Part shown: in pieces, positions 43,882 through 52,539 of the stretch
Layout: the number at the start of each line of letters is the position of its first letter
How positions within the stretch are numbered: position 1 is the first letter of the stretch
NCBI RefSeq assembly: GCF_000755145.1
Contig: NZ_CP009228.1
Span: forward strand, 1 to 64,000
Source: Treponema putidum
GTDB taxonomy: Bacteria; Spirochaetota; Spirochaetia; Treponematales; Treponemataceae
DNA: 64,000 nt
Reading direction: 5' to 3'
Translations under genes and position numbers: made by a program
The notes under the pieces: model-generated
Databases searched by the model: none
Told to the model about the DNA's origin: nothing
The model's input: the letters and a program-made list of their open reading frames with translations, nothing else

Positions 43882-44142
43882 TCACACTTCAACATACTTA
43901 CCGTTTTCACTTAAAGAATAAAAAGCGTCGTAATCAAATTGACTAAAATAATCTTTATCGAAGATAACCCCTTCTTTAAAAACTAATTTTAATGCAGTGC
44001 CGCAGCTTGAACTTACCGAGCGTGGCACAGGAATTAATTTTGCAGTCAATTCTCCTGCCGCAGCATTATCCGTTTTGTTCACGGCTCTCATGCAGACAAG
44101 AGAATCATAATGGGTATGAAAGGTAATTAAATACTCTTTCAT
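43882..44142 (-). CDS. DUF3343 family protein (putative Se/S carrier-like)
   Basis: An 86-residue protein beginning M-K-E-Y-L-I-T-F-H-T-H-Y-D-S-L, with the conserved P-V-P-R-S-V-S-S-S-C-G-T-A-L-K segment (about residues 38-52). DUF3343 proteins are short, carry this conserved cysteine and are frequently found beside selD, yedE and yedF genes, where a selenium-carrier role has been proposed. Its start overlaps the stop of the TusA-like gene by one base, so the two are translated together. It is cytoplasmic. Confidence 0.82.
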   Translation of the reverse strand: MKEYLITFHTHYDSLVCMRAVNKTDNAAAGELTAKLIPVPRSVSSSCGTALKLVFKEGVIFDKDYFSQFDYDAFYSLSENGKYVEV

Positions 44143-44351
44143 TACTTTGATACGGCAATTTTCCAGCCGTCATCACTGGGCTCAATTTTTGTTTGTGCTT
44201 TTGAGTTATCGCAAAAGCGTTTTACATTTTCTTTTGCAGTTTCGTTATCTACCAACACAACAAACGCAGAATTTACTGCAAGAGCTTTTTTAGTTAAAAC
44301 CACAGGCTCAGGACAAGCAAGCCCTCGAGCATCTACAATAATATCAGACAT
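44142..44351 (-). CDS. TusA/SirA-like protein of the selenium module (YedF-type N-terminal domain)
   Basis: A 69-residue protein with V-D-A-R-G-L-A-C-P-E-P-V-V (residues about 6-18), the TusA signature in which the Cys of C-P-E-P binds persulfide or perselenide. It has only the TusA domain and lacks the second domain of full-length YedF. AGGAGA precedes the ATG, and a second copy of that site lies upstream of a palindromic element. The gene order yedE - tusA-like - DUF3343 suggests that this protein accepts selenium from import or from the NifS-like enzyme. Confidence 0.87.
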   Translation of the reverse strand: MSDIIVDARGLACPEPVVLTKKALAVNSAFVVLVDNETAKENVKRFCDNSKAQTKIEPSDDGWKIAVSK

Positions 44352-44354
44352 AAT

Positions 44355-44417
44355 CTTCTCCTAATCGATAAATAGCGAAGCAGTATTTCTGCTGAGCTAT
44401 TTATCGCTTCTCCTAAT
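44355..44417 (-). repeat. Palindromic element with 11-bp direct repeats of the Shine-Dalgarno (copy 3)
   Basis: The core at 44366-44406 is a 41-bp near-perfect palindrome (CGATAAATAG...CTATTTATCG, with GCAGAAATACTGC inside). It is flanked directly by identical 11-bp repeats ATTAGGAGAAG (gene strand) at 44355-44365 and 44407-44417. The repeat nearest the gene is the ribosome site of the TusA-like protein. Confidence 0.9.
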
Positions 44418-44423
44418 AAAACC

Positions 44424-45473
44424 TTATTTATTTTTCAGCGAATAATAAATACTTACAAAGGCCGTAAAAGCAAAACCTACAACAACAGCTATCATTCCGG
44501 CACTTGTCGGCCCATTACCGGAAGAAGCTAGACCGAAGTTATGAGCGAAAGCAGCACCGGCTATAAGGCCTGCAACGGTAACTGCGGAATCACTGTTTCC
44601 TTCGCCCGTCAAAATAAGCTGTCTTAAAGGACATCCTCCCAAAAGAACACTTGCCCATCCGACTAAAACCATTCCGAGAGCGTTCCATAAGCCGTCTGTG
44701 TGGGCTACGGGCTGACCTGCAAAAGCAGGATTGAATTTTCCCAAAATCAAAGAACCGATCAATACCGTAACAAGAATTGTAAGGCTTCCCCATAATAGGT
44801 GGAAATCTTTAAGCATAATTGCATCTCGAATACCGCCGGCTGTACATATCCTGCTCCTTTGTGCAAAGCCGCCTACAACAAGGCCTATACCAAGAGCCAA
44901 GAAAATCGGAGCCTTCATAGAACCGGGGCCTTTTTCACTAAAGGCAAGAACTGAGGGGAAGGCAACCAAAAGTATAAAGAAAACAACCATAAATATGATG
45001 GGGATGATTCCTTCTTGTTTGGATTGATTATAAGCCCTGCTAAGAGAAAAGTTTTTATTTAAGAAGAAGATACCTATTACAATTCCTGCAACAAAGCCTA
45101 CCAAACCGAAAATTGCATTTAAATCGCCAGCCCCTAACCTCAAAAACATTCTTAAAGGGCAGCCCAAGAAAACCAAAGCTCCTATCATTACAAAAAAGCC
45201 GAGTGTAAACCTTGTAAAGGCAGCCGAACCTCCTCTTGGTTTAAATTCCTTTTTTGCAAATGCCATAAAAAAGGCTCCGATTATAAGACCGATTATCTCA
45301 GGTCTCATATACTGCACAACACCTGCGTTATGCAATTTTAAGGCCCCTGCAATGTCCCGCAAAAAACATGCAATACAAAAACCCATGTTTCCCGGATTTC
45401 CGAACCTAACCAATACGAGAGCCGCAATACCGATCACGGCACCTGTAACAATAACCATGAGATGTTTTTTCAT
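44424..45473 (-). CDS. yedE: YedE-family putative selenium transporter
   Basis: A polytopic membrane protein of 349 residues with about ten hydrophobic segments in two homologous halves of the YeeE/YedE (DUF395) type. Each half has the conserved motif G-C-P-L-R (about residues 102 and 285), whose cysteines in related thiosulfate transporters guide the substrate. Its position with selD, the TusA-like protein and DUF3343 supports selenium import. TGGAGGAG precedes the ATG. The operon has a long leader of about 230 bases that contains a short open frame with an in-frame UGA. Confidence 0.9.
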   Translation of the reverse strand: MKKHLMVIVTGAVIGIAALVLVRFGNPGNMGFCIACFLRDIAGALKLHNAGVVQYMRPEIIGLIIGAFFMAFAKKEFKPRGGSAAFTRFTLGFFVMIGALVFLGCPLRMFLRLGAGDLNAIFGLVGFVAGIVIGIFFLNKNFSLSRAYNQSKQEGIIPIIFMVVFFILLVAFPSVLAFSEKGPGSMKAPIFLALGIGLVVGGFAQRSRICTAGGIRDAIMLKDFHLLWGSLTILVTVLIGSLILGKFNPAFAGQPVAHTDGLWNALGMVLVGWASVLLGGCPLRQLILTGEGNSDSAVTVAGLIAGAAFAHNFGLASSGNGPTSAGMIAVVVGFAFTAFVSIYYSLKNK

Positions 45474-45494
45474 AAACTCTCCTCCATAAAAAAA

Positions 45495-45519
45495 GATTTA
45501 GAGATAACGAGTTTTTTAA
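45495..45519 (-). repeat. Fragment of the double-hairpin repeat
   Basis: On the minus strand it reads TTTAAAAAACTCGTT followed by ATCTCTAAATC, matching the linker and left arm of stem 2 of copy 2 but lacking the partner arms. Confidence 0.4.
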
Positions 45520-45559
45520 AATAAATTTACAAAAGGGCTAAAGAGAATCTTGGAAAGAA

Positions 45560-45670
45560 TCAAAAAGAAGGAGCATGAAAAAACAAAATTCGTAAAAAGT
45601 CCTTCACTTTTGTTTCCGTATTATAAGCCGGAAGTAAAATTACTTCAAAGATATAAACTCATTTACGCAT
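45560..45670 (-). other. Leader reading frame with in-frame UGA upstream of yedE
   Basis: GGAG lies six bases before an ATG at 45668-45670. The frame reads M-R-K-UGA, then V-Y-I-F-E-V-I-L-L-P-A-Y and on to a second UGA at 45560-45562 (36 codons if the first UGA is read). Twelve bases after the first UGA, GAAGTA pairs with TACTTC around ATTT, at SECIS distance but without a GG loop. It could be a three-codon leader peptide or a selenocysteine-sensing leader. This is speculative. Confidence 0.35.
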
Positions 45671-45707
45671 TTTGATCTCCAATAAACATTACAGTTTACT
45701 TGAGTAT

Positions 45708-45736
45708 ATTCTAGCAAAAAGAAAATAAAATGTCAA
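45708..45736 (-). promoter_or_regulatory. Promoter of the yedE operon
   Basis: On the minus strand TTGACA (45731-45736), a 17-bp spacer and TAGAAT (45708-45713). The start of transcription would be about 228 bases before the yedE ATG. Confidence 0.75.
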
Positions 45737-45771
45737 CATATTAAAAAAAATTAAGATTTATTATTTAATTT

Positions 45772-47085
45772 TTAATTTAAAAAAGCGGCCAGAGCCGTAC
45801 CCAAGGTAACGGATTCTTCATTTGTTTTTAAAACAAAGAAAATTCCTTTTTTTTCATTCAAAAAAGAGTGTAGACTGTTAAAGATTCTTTCCTTGATTAA
45901 AAAGCCTTTTAAGAACATAGAACCGTCCGCACTTATACAGATAGGTTTATCCGCTGATTTACCTTTGCCGGTTTTTATACAGGCTGCAGCTATAACAGCA
46001 GCTGAAAGCCTTCCTGCCCTCTCAAAAAAACTTTTACATATAGAATAGATTTTAACATAGTCTTCCGAAACCGAATGAGCTTCGATTATGCCTGAAAAAA
46101 TATTTTTATCGTGGTTTTGTTCTTTTAAAAATAAAGAAATTTCTTCGCTTGAAAAATTACGCGAATTTAAAAGCATCTTATTTGACAGAGGCGAAAAAAT
46201 TCCCTCGGCAGCACCCGTCCTTAGCGCAATAGAACAAAGCTCCCCCAAATAACGACCCGAACACATTCTTTCTAAAAAATACTCATTTTTTAAATTGGAA
46301 TTTTCGGATAAGATTTTATCGAATTTGCTTTGAGGAATCTTATTGCTTTTTCCAGACTCGCATACGATTATCTGAGGTTTATCGTAAAATTCGGTAGTTT
46401 TGAGTTTTTCAATTTTTCCGTATTCGATATATGCAGAATTTAGACCCGTTCCTAGAACAAAGCCTATGTGAGAGTCAAAGCTCTGATCGTCGGTTTCAGA
46501 AAAAATTCCGGACTGAAGAACTGCTGCGGTATCGTTTACCATTATAATTTTTTTTACTTTTTTCCAACCCTTACGAGATAAGGCTTGCAAAAGCCCCTCA
46601 TTTATTTTACAGTCGCCGATATAGGGCAGCTTTATCTCTTTTGAAAGCTTAATAGCCTGCCCTCCTCCATCGGGAAAAATCTTTATGGCATAGGAAAAAC
46701 AAAAAGAAATCACATCAGCCTCATCCTTTAAAGGCTCTAAGTATTCCGCGATGTTGTCAAAAAATTCTTCATTAGTCATTTCCCTGTCAAGGGCAGGCAT
46801 AGGGTGCTTAAAAAAAGAAAGAATTTCAGCCATTCCTTTTTTGTCAAAATAAACAAGTCCCGCTCTAAAATTAGTACCTCCGGCATCGATTATGATTACT
46901 CTTTTATCCTTAGGAAGACTGTCGGGAAGGTTTTTCCATAAGGGAATCATATCCATAGAAGAAACAGACTCATTTTCGCTTTCCAAGCCTTTTTTCATAT
47001 CTTCCAAAAGGATTGAAGCTGCATGTTCAATATCTATTTTATAATCAAAATCATTTCGCTTAAAAAAGTCATCTATCTCTTTCAC
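45772..47085 (-). CDS. Hexokinase-family sugar kinase
   Basis: A 437-residue ATP-dependent hexose kinase of the eukaryotic-like hexokinase family. The phosphate-1 motif is I-I-D-A-G-G-T-N-F-R-A-G (about residues 64-75). The sugar-binding region holds F-C-F-S-Y-A and V-N-D-T-A-A-V-L (catalytic Asp, about 175-182). G-F-V-L-G-T-G-L-N (about 200) and a C-terminal A-D-G-S-M-F-L-K-G complete the site. The start is GTG at 47085 with AAGGGA nine bases upstream. It should provide glucose 6-phosphate for glycolysis. metK lies 41 bp upstream on the same strand. Confidence 0.88.
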   Translation of the reverse strand: MKEIDDFFKRNDFDYKIDIEHAASILLEDMKKGLESENESVSSMDMIPLWKNLPDSLPKDKRVIIIDAGGTNFRAGLVYFDKKGMAEILSFFKHPMPALDREMTNEEFFDNIAEYLEPLKDEADVISFCFSYAIKIFPDGGGQAIKLSKEIKLPYIGDCKINEGLLQALSRKGWKKVKKIIMVNDTAAVLQSGIFSETDDQSFDSHIGFVLGTGLNSAYIEYGKIEKLKTTEFYDKPQIIVCESGKSNKIPQSKFDKILSENSNLKNEYFLERMCSGRYLGELCSIALRTGAAEGIFSPLSNKMLLNSRNFSSEEISLFLKEQNHDKNIFSGIIEAHSVSEDYVKIYSICKSFFERAGRLSAAVIAAACIKTGKGKSADKPICISADGSMFLKGFLIKERIFNSLHSFLNEKKGIFFVLKTNEESVTLGTALAAFLN

Positions 47086-47126
47086 TTAAATAATTCCCTT
47101 AAAATCAATACAAAAACCTGAAATCT

Positions 47127-48296
47127 TTATTTTATAGCCTTCTTTAAGGCTTCAGTTTTGTCGGTTTTTTCCCATGAGAATTCGGGGCGGCCGAAGTGTC
47201 CGTAGGCTGCCGTTTCTTTATAGATAGGGCGTTTTAAATCGAGGGCCTTTATAATGCCTGCCGGGGACATATCAAAAACTTCTTTTATTGCCTTTTCTAT
47301 TTTTTCCTCAGGAACTTCACCTGTACCGAAAGTATCTACCCTGACGGCAACAGGGAATGGAACACCGATTGCGTAGGCTAACTGAAGCTCACAGCGGCGT
47401 GCAAGGTCTGCGGCTACTACGTTTTTTGCAATATATCGAGCCATGTAGGCAGCAGAGCGGTCAACCTTTGACGGATCTTTACCCGAAAAAGCGCCTCCCC
47501 CATGTCTTCCCATTCCGCCGTAGGTGTCTACGATTATTTTCCTGCCGGTAAGCCCCGTATCTCCGAAAGGGCCTCCTATAACAAATCGGCCTGTGGGATT
47601 GATAAAATATTTGGTATCATCGGCTAAAAGCCCTGTCGGACCTAAAACCGGCTTAATAACCTGATTTATCAGAGTATGCTTTAACTCATCATATTGAACA
47701 TCGGGATAATGTTGATGAGAAAGCACAACCGTATCTATTTTAATGGGTTTAAAGCCTTCATATTTTACGGTAATCTGAGTCTTGGAATCGGGACGAAGCC
47801 AAGGAATAACCTTTTCTTTTCTAAGCTTTGCCGCATAACGCAAAACTGAATGAGAAAACATAATAGGAGCGGGCATTAATTCAGGGGTTTCTTTACATGC
47901 AAAACCGAACATCATACCCTGATCTCCTGCCCCCTGCTGGCCCTTATATTCATCGAGTCCCGTACCGTCTACCCCTTGTGAAATGTCGGGAGACTGGGAA
48001 TGAATCATATTCATAACGGCCATAGAATGACAATCCAAGCCGAAATCGGTATTTGTATACCCTATTTCTTCAGCTATAGTACGTGCAATGTCTTGTATAT
48101 CGACATAGGTATCGGTGGTTATTTCTCCGCCAACAAGGACCAAGGCAGTCGATGCAAAGGTTTCGCAGGCTACATGACTTTCAGGGTCATCCCTTAAACA
48201 TGCATCTAAAACGGCATCCGAAATCTGATCGCATAGCTTATCGGGATGTCCCTCGCTTACCGACTCTGATGTAAAATAACTTATATTATTTTTCAT
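47127..48296 (-). CDS. metK: S-adenosylmethionine synthase
   Basis: It makes SAM from methionine and ATP. The 389 residues show all family motifs: [18 protein letters not shown] near the start, the G-A-G-D-Q-G hexapeptide (about 120) and [16 protein letters not shown] (about 262-277). The gene has its own promoter, and no SAM riboswitch is visible in the 36-base leader. GAGAGG precedes the ATG. Hexokinase follows. Confidence 0.96.
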   Translation of the reverse strand: MKNNISYFTSESVSEGHPDKLCDQISDAVLDACLRDDPESHVACETFASTALVLVGGEITTDTYVDIQDIARTIAEEIGYTNTDFGLDCHSMAVMNMIHSQSPDISQGVDGTGLDEYKGQQGAGDQGMMFGFACKETPELMPAPIMFSHSVLRYAAKLRKEKVIPWLRPDSKTQITVKYEGFKPIKIDTVVLSHQHYPDVQYDELKHTLINQVIKPVLGPTGLLADDTKYFINPTGRFVIGGPFGDTGLTGRKIIVDTYGGMGRHGGGAFSGKDPSKVDRSAAYMARYIAKNVVAADLARRCELQLAYAIGVPFPVAVRVDTFGTGEVPEEKIEKAIKEVFDMSPAGIIKALDLKRPIYKETAAYGHFGRPEFSWEKTDKTEALKKAIK

Positions 48297-48332
48297 ATTA
48301 ACCTCTCATTTAATAATATTTTCAGAATTGAT

Positions 48333-48362
48333 AGTATATCACAAAATTCAGTAATTTTTCAA
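48333..48362 (-). promoter_or_regulatory. metK promoter
   Basis: On the minus strand TTGAAA (48357-48362), an 18-bp spacer and TATACT (48333-48338). Confidence 0.65.
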
Positions 48363-48410
48363 GTATACGTTTTTCTACAAAAATATAAAAAGTTTATTTT
48401 AGTACATTTT

Positions 48411-48482
48411 TAAGAAACCGGTTTAGCTTATCTTTAAAAAACCGGTTTAGCACATCTTTAAGAAACAGGTGCTTTTTTAAGC
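48411..48482 (-). repeat. 24-bp tandem repeat at the end of the EamA gene
   Basis: Two units (48411-48434, 48435-48458) match at 21 of 24 positions, and a diverged third runs into the stop codon region of the transporter gene. Each unit contains AACCGGTTTAG. It may affect mRNA 3' ends. Confidence 0.7.
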
Positions 48483-49382
48483 TTTTGCTTTTTTTAAAAA
48501 TGAAAGCTTTGTTTCCGAAATTATTATCGCTATAAAAATTAAGATAAAACCAAAAACCGAATAAATGTCAAGATTTTCACCCTTAAATATAACTGAAAAG
48601 ATAATTCCGAAAATAGATTCAAGACCTAAGATAATGGCGGCACTTGAAGCATCGGTGTGCTTTTGTCCTATATTTTGTAAAAGAAGAGCCAGGCCCGTAC
48701 AAATTGCAGCAAGGTACAGCACAGAGCCGATAGATGAATAAGACCAAACTATTGTGCTGTTATCTTCAAAAATAAGGGTTACAAGCCATGAAAGTATAGC
48801 AGCCGTTCCGAACTGAATAATAGTCATAAGAATGGGATCCTTTCTTTTGCTTAGTCGGGTAATACTTATAATATGACTGGCAAAAAGAAGACCGCTTAAA
48901 AGAGCATAAAGGTCTCCCATGGTTATTCCTACAGATGATGAAAGAACTAAGTCCTTAAAAGATACAAACCCTATTCCTAAAATACACAAAACCGCAGCAG
49001 AGGCGTTATACCTATCGGGACGAACTTTATTTACAAGCCAACCCAAAAAAGGCACTATTACACAATAGGAAGCCGATAAAAAGGCACTGCGTCCGGGAAG
49101 ACCTCCTGCGGTTGTAACACCGAAAGTTTGACTGGAATAAGCTATAAAAAGGAAGAAACCTACAATTACCCCGTTTATGAGATAATCTTTATCTATGAGT
49201 TTTAATTTTCGATAAAAAATAAGACAAAGCAAGATACAGGCAATAGAAAACCTTAACCCCAACAAAAAATTCGGGTTAAAAAAATCAGTAGTTCCGCTTA
49301 CAACAACAAGAGAACTACCCCATACTATAGCGACAATTAAAAGAGCCAAGCGCGATAAAAAATTAATCTTGTTATTAGTCAA
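48477..49382 (-). CDS. EamA/DMT-family transporter
   Basis: The 301-residue protein has ten predicted helices in two EamA repeats, with W-G-S-S-L-V-V-V (about residues 17-24) and L-G-L-E-S-I-F-G-I-I-F-S near residue 245. I choose TTG at 49380-49382 as start because AAGGAA lies seven bases upstream and the hydrophobic domain begins just after. A longer frame to an ATG at 49541 would add 53 unlikely residues and run into the oppA promoter region. The substrate is unknown, and family members export metabolites or drugs. Confidence 0.85.
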   Translation of the reverse strand: MTNNKINFLSRLALLIVAIVWGSSLVVVSGTTDFFNPNFLLGLRFSIACILLCLIFYRKLKLIDKDYLINGVIVGFFLFIAYSSQTFGVTTAGGLPGRSAFLSASYCVIVPFLGWLVNKVRPDRYNASAAVLCILGIGFVSFKDLVLSSSVGITMGDLYALLSGLLFASHIISITRLSKRKDPILMTIIQFGTAAILSWLVTLIFEDNSTIVWSYSSIGSVLYLAAICTGLALLLQNIGQKHTDASSAAIILGLESIFGIIFSVIFKGENLDIYSVFGFILIFIAIIISETKLSFLKKAKA

Positions 49383-49561
49383 AATAAATTCCTTTGCATC
49401 GTCAGTAAAACGGCAAATGCAAAATGCCTCAAAAAGTCCGGGAACGAGCTTTTCTTTTTGAAAAAGAATTTTTACATAATTAAGACCGGAATTATATAGC
49501 AAAACAAAAAAAAAGGCAAGACCGGCAAAATTTTTTGTCAAAATTTTTTTTTGCCTTAATC

Positions 49562-49590
49562 TTTACATTTTTATCATTTTATGATATAAT
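49562..49590 (+). promoter_or_regulatory. Promoter of the oligopeptide ABC operon
   Basis: TTTACA (49562-49567), a 17-bp spacer and a perfect TATAAT (49585-49590). Confidence 0.7.
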
Positions 49591-49636
49591 CCGTTGCGGT
49601 AATTTATGTTACCGACTAAAATACTTGGAGGACACT

Positions 49637-51415
49637 ATGAAAAAAATCGTGGTGCTAATTGTAACACTGGTGCTGGCTTTTTCCGTAATAGCATGCGGCG
49701 GAAACAATACGGCAACAACTACTACCAACGAAAAACCATTCGTTGTAGCTTCAGCTGAGTTTAACGGAGATTTTTACTCAGGCTGGACAAATTCAACTTA
49801 TGACAACGATATCCGAAAGTTGGTTTGGGCATTCGGTCTTATGAATGAAAATTCCAAAGGCCAAGTTGAAGATTCTCTTCTCGTTGCAGAAAAAAAGGTA
49901 AGCGATGACCTCAAAACATGGACATTTAAGCTTGTAAAAGGTGCAAAATTCCACAACGGCGAAGCCCTTACTGCAAAGGACGTAAAGTTTACCTATGACT
50001 TTTACATGGACACAAAAGCTTTAAGCGATACGGGAGGATCGTCAACACTCAACGACTATGTTGAAAGTATTGAAATTGATGAAGCTGCAAATACCGTAAC
50101 TTTCCATCTTAAAAAAGTCAGCTATACCATTGACACAGCCGTATTCAGTACTTATTACCTCTTCCCCGAAGAAACCTTCACAAAGGGTGCAAAGGAAGAA
50201 GGTCTTACAGTACAGCAGTATGTAAAAAAGCATATTTCAAACCCAATCGGCTACGGCCCCTACAAGATGGCCGAGTACAAGGAAGGCGAATATGTTAAGT
50301 TGGAAGCTTACAAAGATTATCTCGGCAAAGTACCTGCCATCAAAGAGGTAATCGTTAAAGTTGTTCCCAGCGAAACAGAACTTGACCAGCTCCTTCAGGG
50401 TGAAGTAGACATGCTGACAGGTCAAGGTCAAGCCGAAAAAATTGACCCCGTTAAGGATAAGCCCGGTTTTGCTTATACCAACTACTACAGACACGGAGGA
50501 GGAACAATCGCCCTCCACTGTAACTTCGGCCCCACTTCCCTTACGGAAGTACGCCAAGCCTTTGCCTATGTTCTTAACAGACCAAAAATCATTGAGCTTT
50601 TCTTAGGTCAATACGGTATTTCTTCTAACGGCCCCTACTCCAAAAACGACTGGACATTGTGGGATGATGATGAAGCAAACCTTATCGGTACTTCTGCCGT
50701 TGGTAGATTCGAAAAAACCTTAACAAGCTATGATATCTTGGATGCCAACGGAAAATTCGATGAAGCTGCAAATATTGCAAAAGCTCAGGAGCTTCTTGAT
50801 GCAGCAGCCAAGAGAACAGACGGAAACTATGCAAAACTTACAGGTAATGCAAAATCAGGCTACCTTTGGGAAGGAAAACCACTTGAAATCAAGATTACTT
50901 ACACACCTTTCTGGTCGGATACATATAACCTAGTATTCAATGATGCTTATGTTTCAAAGCTCGGCTTCAAAGTAACTTTGACAGGTCTTGATTGGCCCGT
51001 AATGTACAGCCACTGGACAGGGGATACTCAAGAAGAAAGAACATACCATGCCTTCGTAGGCGGTGTAGGCTATGTACTTAAAGCCAACCCCAAAGCCGAC
51101 TATGCAACTAACCTCATTATGCCTTGGGGACAGCCCTCAAGCAATAATGTAATGTTCTCTGGAGGTTCTACCTATACACCTGCAGAATGGGATCAACTGC
51201 TTGATGACATCGAAAATGCTCACCCTGTAACGGGAAGAGAAGAGTACAGAAAAAACTGGAGAAAGTTCGTAACCGTTATGAATAAAGAAGTTCCCGTTAT
51301 CCCTGTTTACTCAAATAATTACTTTGACCTGTTTACTGATAAATTGGAAAACTTCCATACCACAGCTTTGTGGAACTGGGCAAGAGCTTTACCTGAAGCA
51401 AATTGGAAAAAATAA
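49637..51415 (+). CDS. oppA: Oligopeptide-binding lipoprotein (family 5)
   Basis: The ATG at 49637 follows TTGGAGGA. The signal ends in S-V-I-A-C (Cys20), and a Thr/Asn-rich linker follows. The 592-residue protein has the family 5 motifs F-H-N-G-E-A-L-T-A-K-D-V (about 115-126) and I-G-Y-G-P-Y-K-M-A-E (about 210). It is the periplasmic receptor for the Opp importer encoded next. An intrinsic terminator between it and oppB should make it more abundant than the membrane subunits. Confidence 0.92.
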   Translation: MKKIVVLIVTLVLAFSVIACGGNNTATTTTNEKPFVVASAEFNGDFYSGWTNSTYDNDIRKLVWAFGLMNENSKGQVEDSLLVAEKKVSDDLKTWTFKLVKGAKFHNGEALTAKDVKFTYDFYMDTKALSDTGGSSTLNDYVESIEIDEAANTVTFHLKKVSYTIDTAVFSTYYLFPEETFTKGAKEEGLTVQQYVKKHISNPIGYGPYKMAEYKEGEYVKLEAYKDYLGKVPAIKEVIVKVVPSETELDQLLQGEVDMLTGQGQAEKIDPVKDKPGFAYTNYYRHGGGTIALHCNFGPTSLTEVRQAFAYVLNRPKIIELFLGQYGISSNGPYSKNDWTLWDDDEANLIGTSAVGRFEKTLTSYDILDANGKFDEAANIAKAQELLDAAAKRTDGNYAKLTGNAKSGYLWEGKPLEIKITYTPFWSDTYNLVFNDAYVSKLGFKVTLTGLDWPVMYSHWTGDTQEERTYHAFVGGVGYVLKANPKADYATNLIMPWGQPSSNNVMFSGGSTYTPAEWDQLLDDIENAHPVTGREEYRKNWRKFVTVMNKEVPVIPVYSNNYFDLFTDKLENFHTTALWNWARALPEANWKK

Positions 51416-51446
51416 TCGGCATGACGCTGATTGTTTAAGTTAATTT

Positions 51447-51487
51447 TTAAGACCTCTTGTTTATTTAACCGGAGGTCTTAATTTTTT
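51447..51487 (+). terminator. Attenuating terminator between oppA and oppB
   Basis: TTAAGACCTC (51447-51456) pairs perfectly with GAGGTCTTAA (51472-51481), followed by six T residues. Confidence 0.85.
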
Positions 51488-51513
51488 GTGATTATGTGAT
51501 TAAAGGAGATTTT

Positions 51514-52539
51514 ATGGCAGATAATAGTGTCAGCGGTTCAAAATCGCTGTTTGAAATCCTTTTTCCCTATATTCGGTATATCTTCAAGCGTTTAGTGTCT
51601 ATGATACCCGTACTAATAATTATGTCGATTGCCATCTACATTCTTATTAACATGATGCCGGGAGACCCGATACTTGCGATGCTCGATCCTGAAAAGACAA
51701 AAGCTATGACACCTGAAGAAAAAAGTCTTTATATCGAGAATATGAGAAGATTTTTGGGATACGATAAAGGCCCTGTAGAAAGGTATTTTTTATGGATGGG
51801 AGATACTTTTAGGGGAGAATTCGGTTATTCCGTAAAATACAATAAACCCGTAAACGAGTTTATAGGAACATATATCGGACGATCTTTTAAGATAAATATT
51901 TGGGGCTTTCTTTTAGCCTTTTTAATTTCAATTCCTTTAGGGATTACGGCGGCGGTAAAAAAGAACAGCCTTTTTGATAAAACCGTAACGGTACTGACAA
52001 TAATAGGAATATCGCTGCCCTCATTTTTCTTGGCATTGCTTTTAATAATGGTATTTGTTATCTTTATGAAAATTCTGCCTTTTTCCGGCATGTCTGATCC
52101 GAGAGGTATATTACCTGACTGGCATTATATCATATTACCTGTTACGGTAGTTGTCCTTACCTCTCTTGTAGGCCTTATCCGGTATGTAAGATCTGCTATG
52201 ATAGATATCTTAAAAGCAGATTATATAAGAACGGCAAGAGCTAAAGGTCTTTCAGAAAAGGTAGTTATATACCGCCATGCCTTCCAAAACGCTTTGATAC
52301 CGGTTGTAACCCTCATCGGTTTATACATACCGGGACTATTCGGCGGTTCCATCGTTGTAGAAAAAATATTCGCTTATCCCGGAATGGGATTATTGATGAA
52401 TTATTCATACAATTTTAAAGACAGGGCTGTCTTACAGACTGTACTTTTGTTTTTCGGGCTTCTTACATTATTAGGTAATATATTTATAGATGTAGGATAT
52501 ATGGTTGTAGATCCGAGGATTCGGGAAGGAAAGGTTTAA
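51514..52539 (+). CDS. oppB: Oligopeptide ABC importer permease OppB
   Basis: A 341-residue inner-membrane permease. The ATG at 51514 follows AAAGGAG. An upstream in-frame GTG at 51496 would place that site inside the gene, so it is rejected. The N-terminus has L-I-N-M-M-P-G-D-P, the EAA loop is T-A-R-A-K-G-L-S-E-K-V-V-I-Y-R-H and the end is V-D-P-R-I-R-E-G. Six helices are predicted. The stop abuts the oppC start directly. Confidence 0.93.
   Translation: MADNSVSGSKSLFEILFPYIRYIFKRLVSMIPVLIIMSIAIYILINMMPGDPILAMLDPEKTKAMTPEEKSLYIENMRRFLGYDKGPVERYFLWMGDTFRGEFGYSVKYNKPVNEFIGTYIGRSFKINIWGFLLAFLISIPLGITAAVKKNSLFDKTVTVLTIIGISLPSFFLALLLIMVFVIFMKILPFSGMSDPRGILPDWHYIILPVTVVVLTSLVGLIRYVRSAMIDILKADYIRTARAKGLSEKVVIYRHAFQNALIPVVTLIGLYIPGLFGGSIVVEKIFAYPGMGLLMNYSYNFKDRAVLQTVLLFFGLLTLLGNIFIDVGYMVVDPRIREGKV

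Noticed and set aside
48297-48332. SAM riboswitch before metK
   Set aside because: The leader is only about 30 bases and has no conserved riboswitch sequence.
49383-49541. N-terminal extension of the EamA transporter to an ATG at 49541
   Set aside because: The extra 53 residues are not family-like, and a TTG with a good AAGGAA site fits the normal length.
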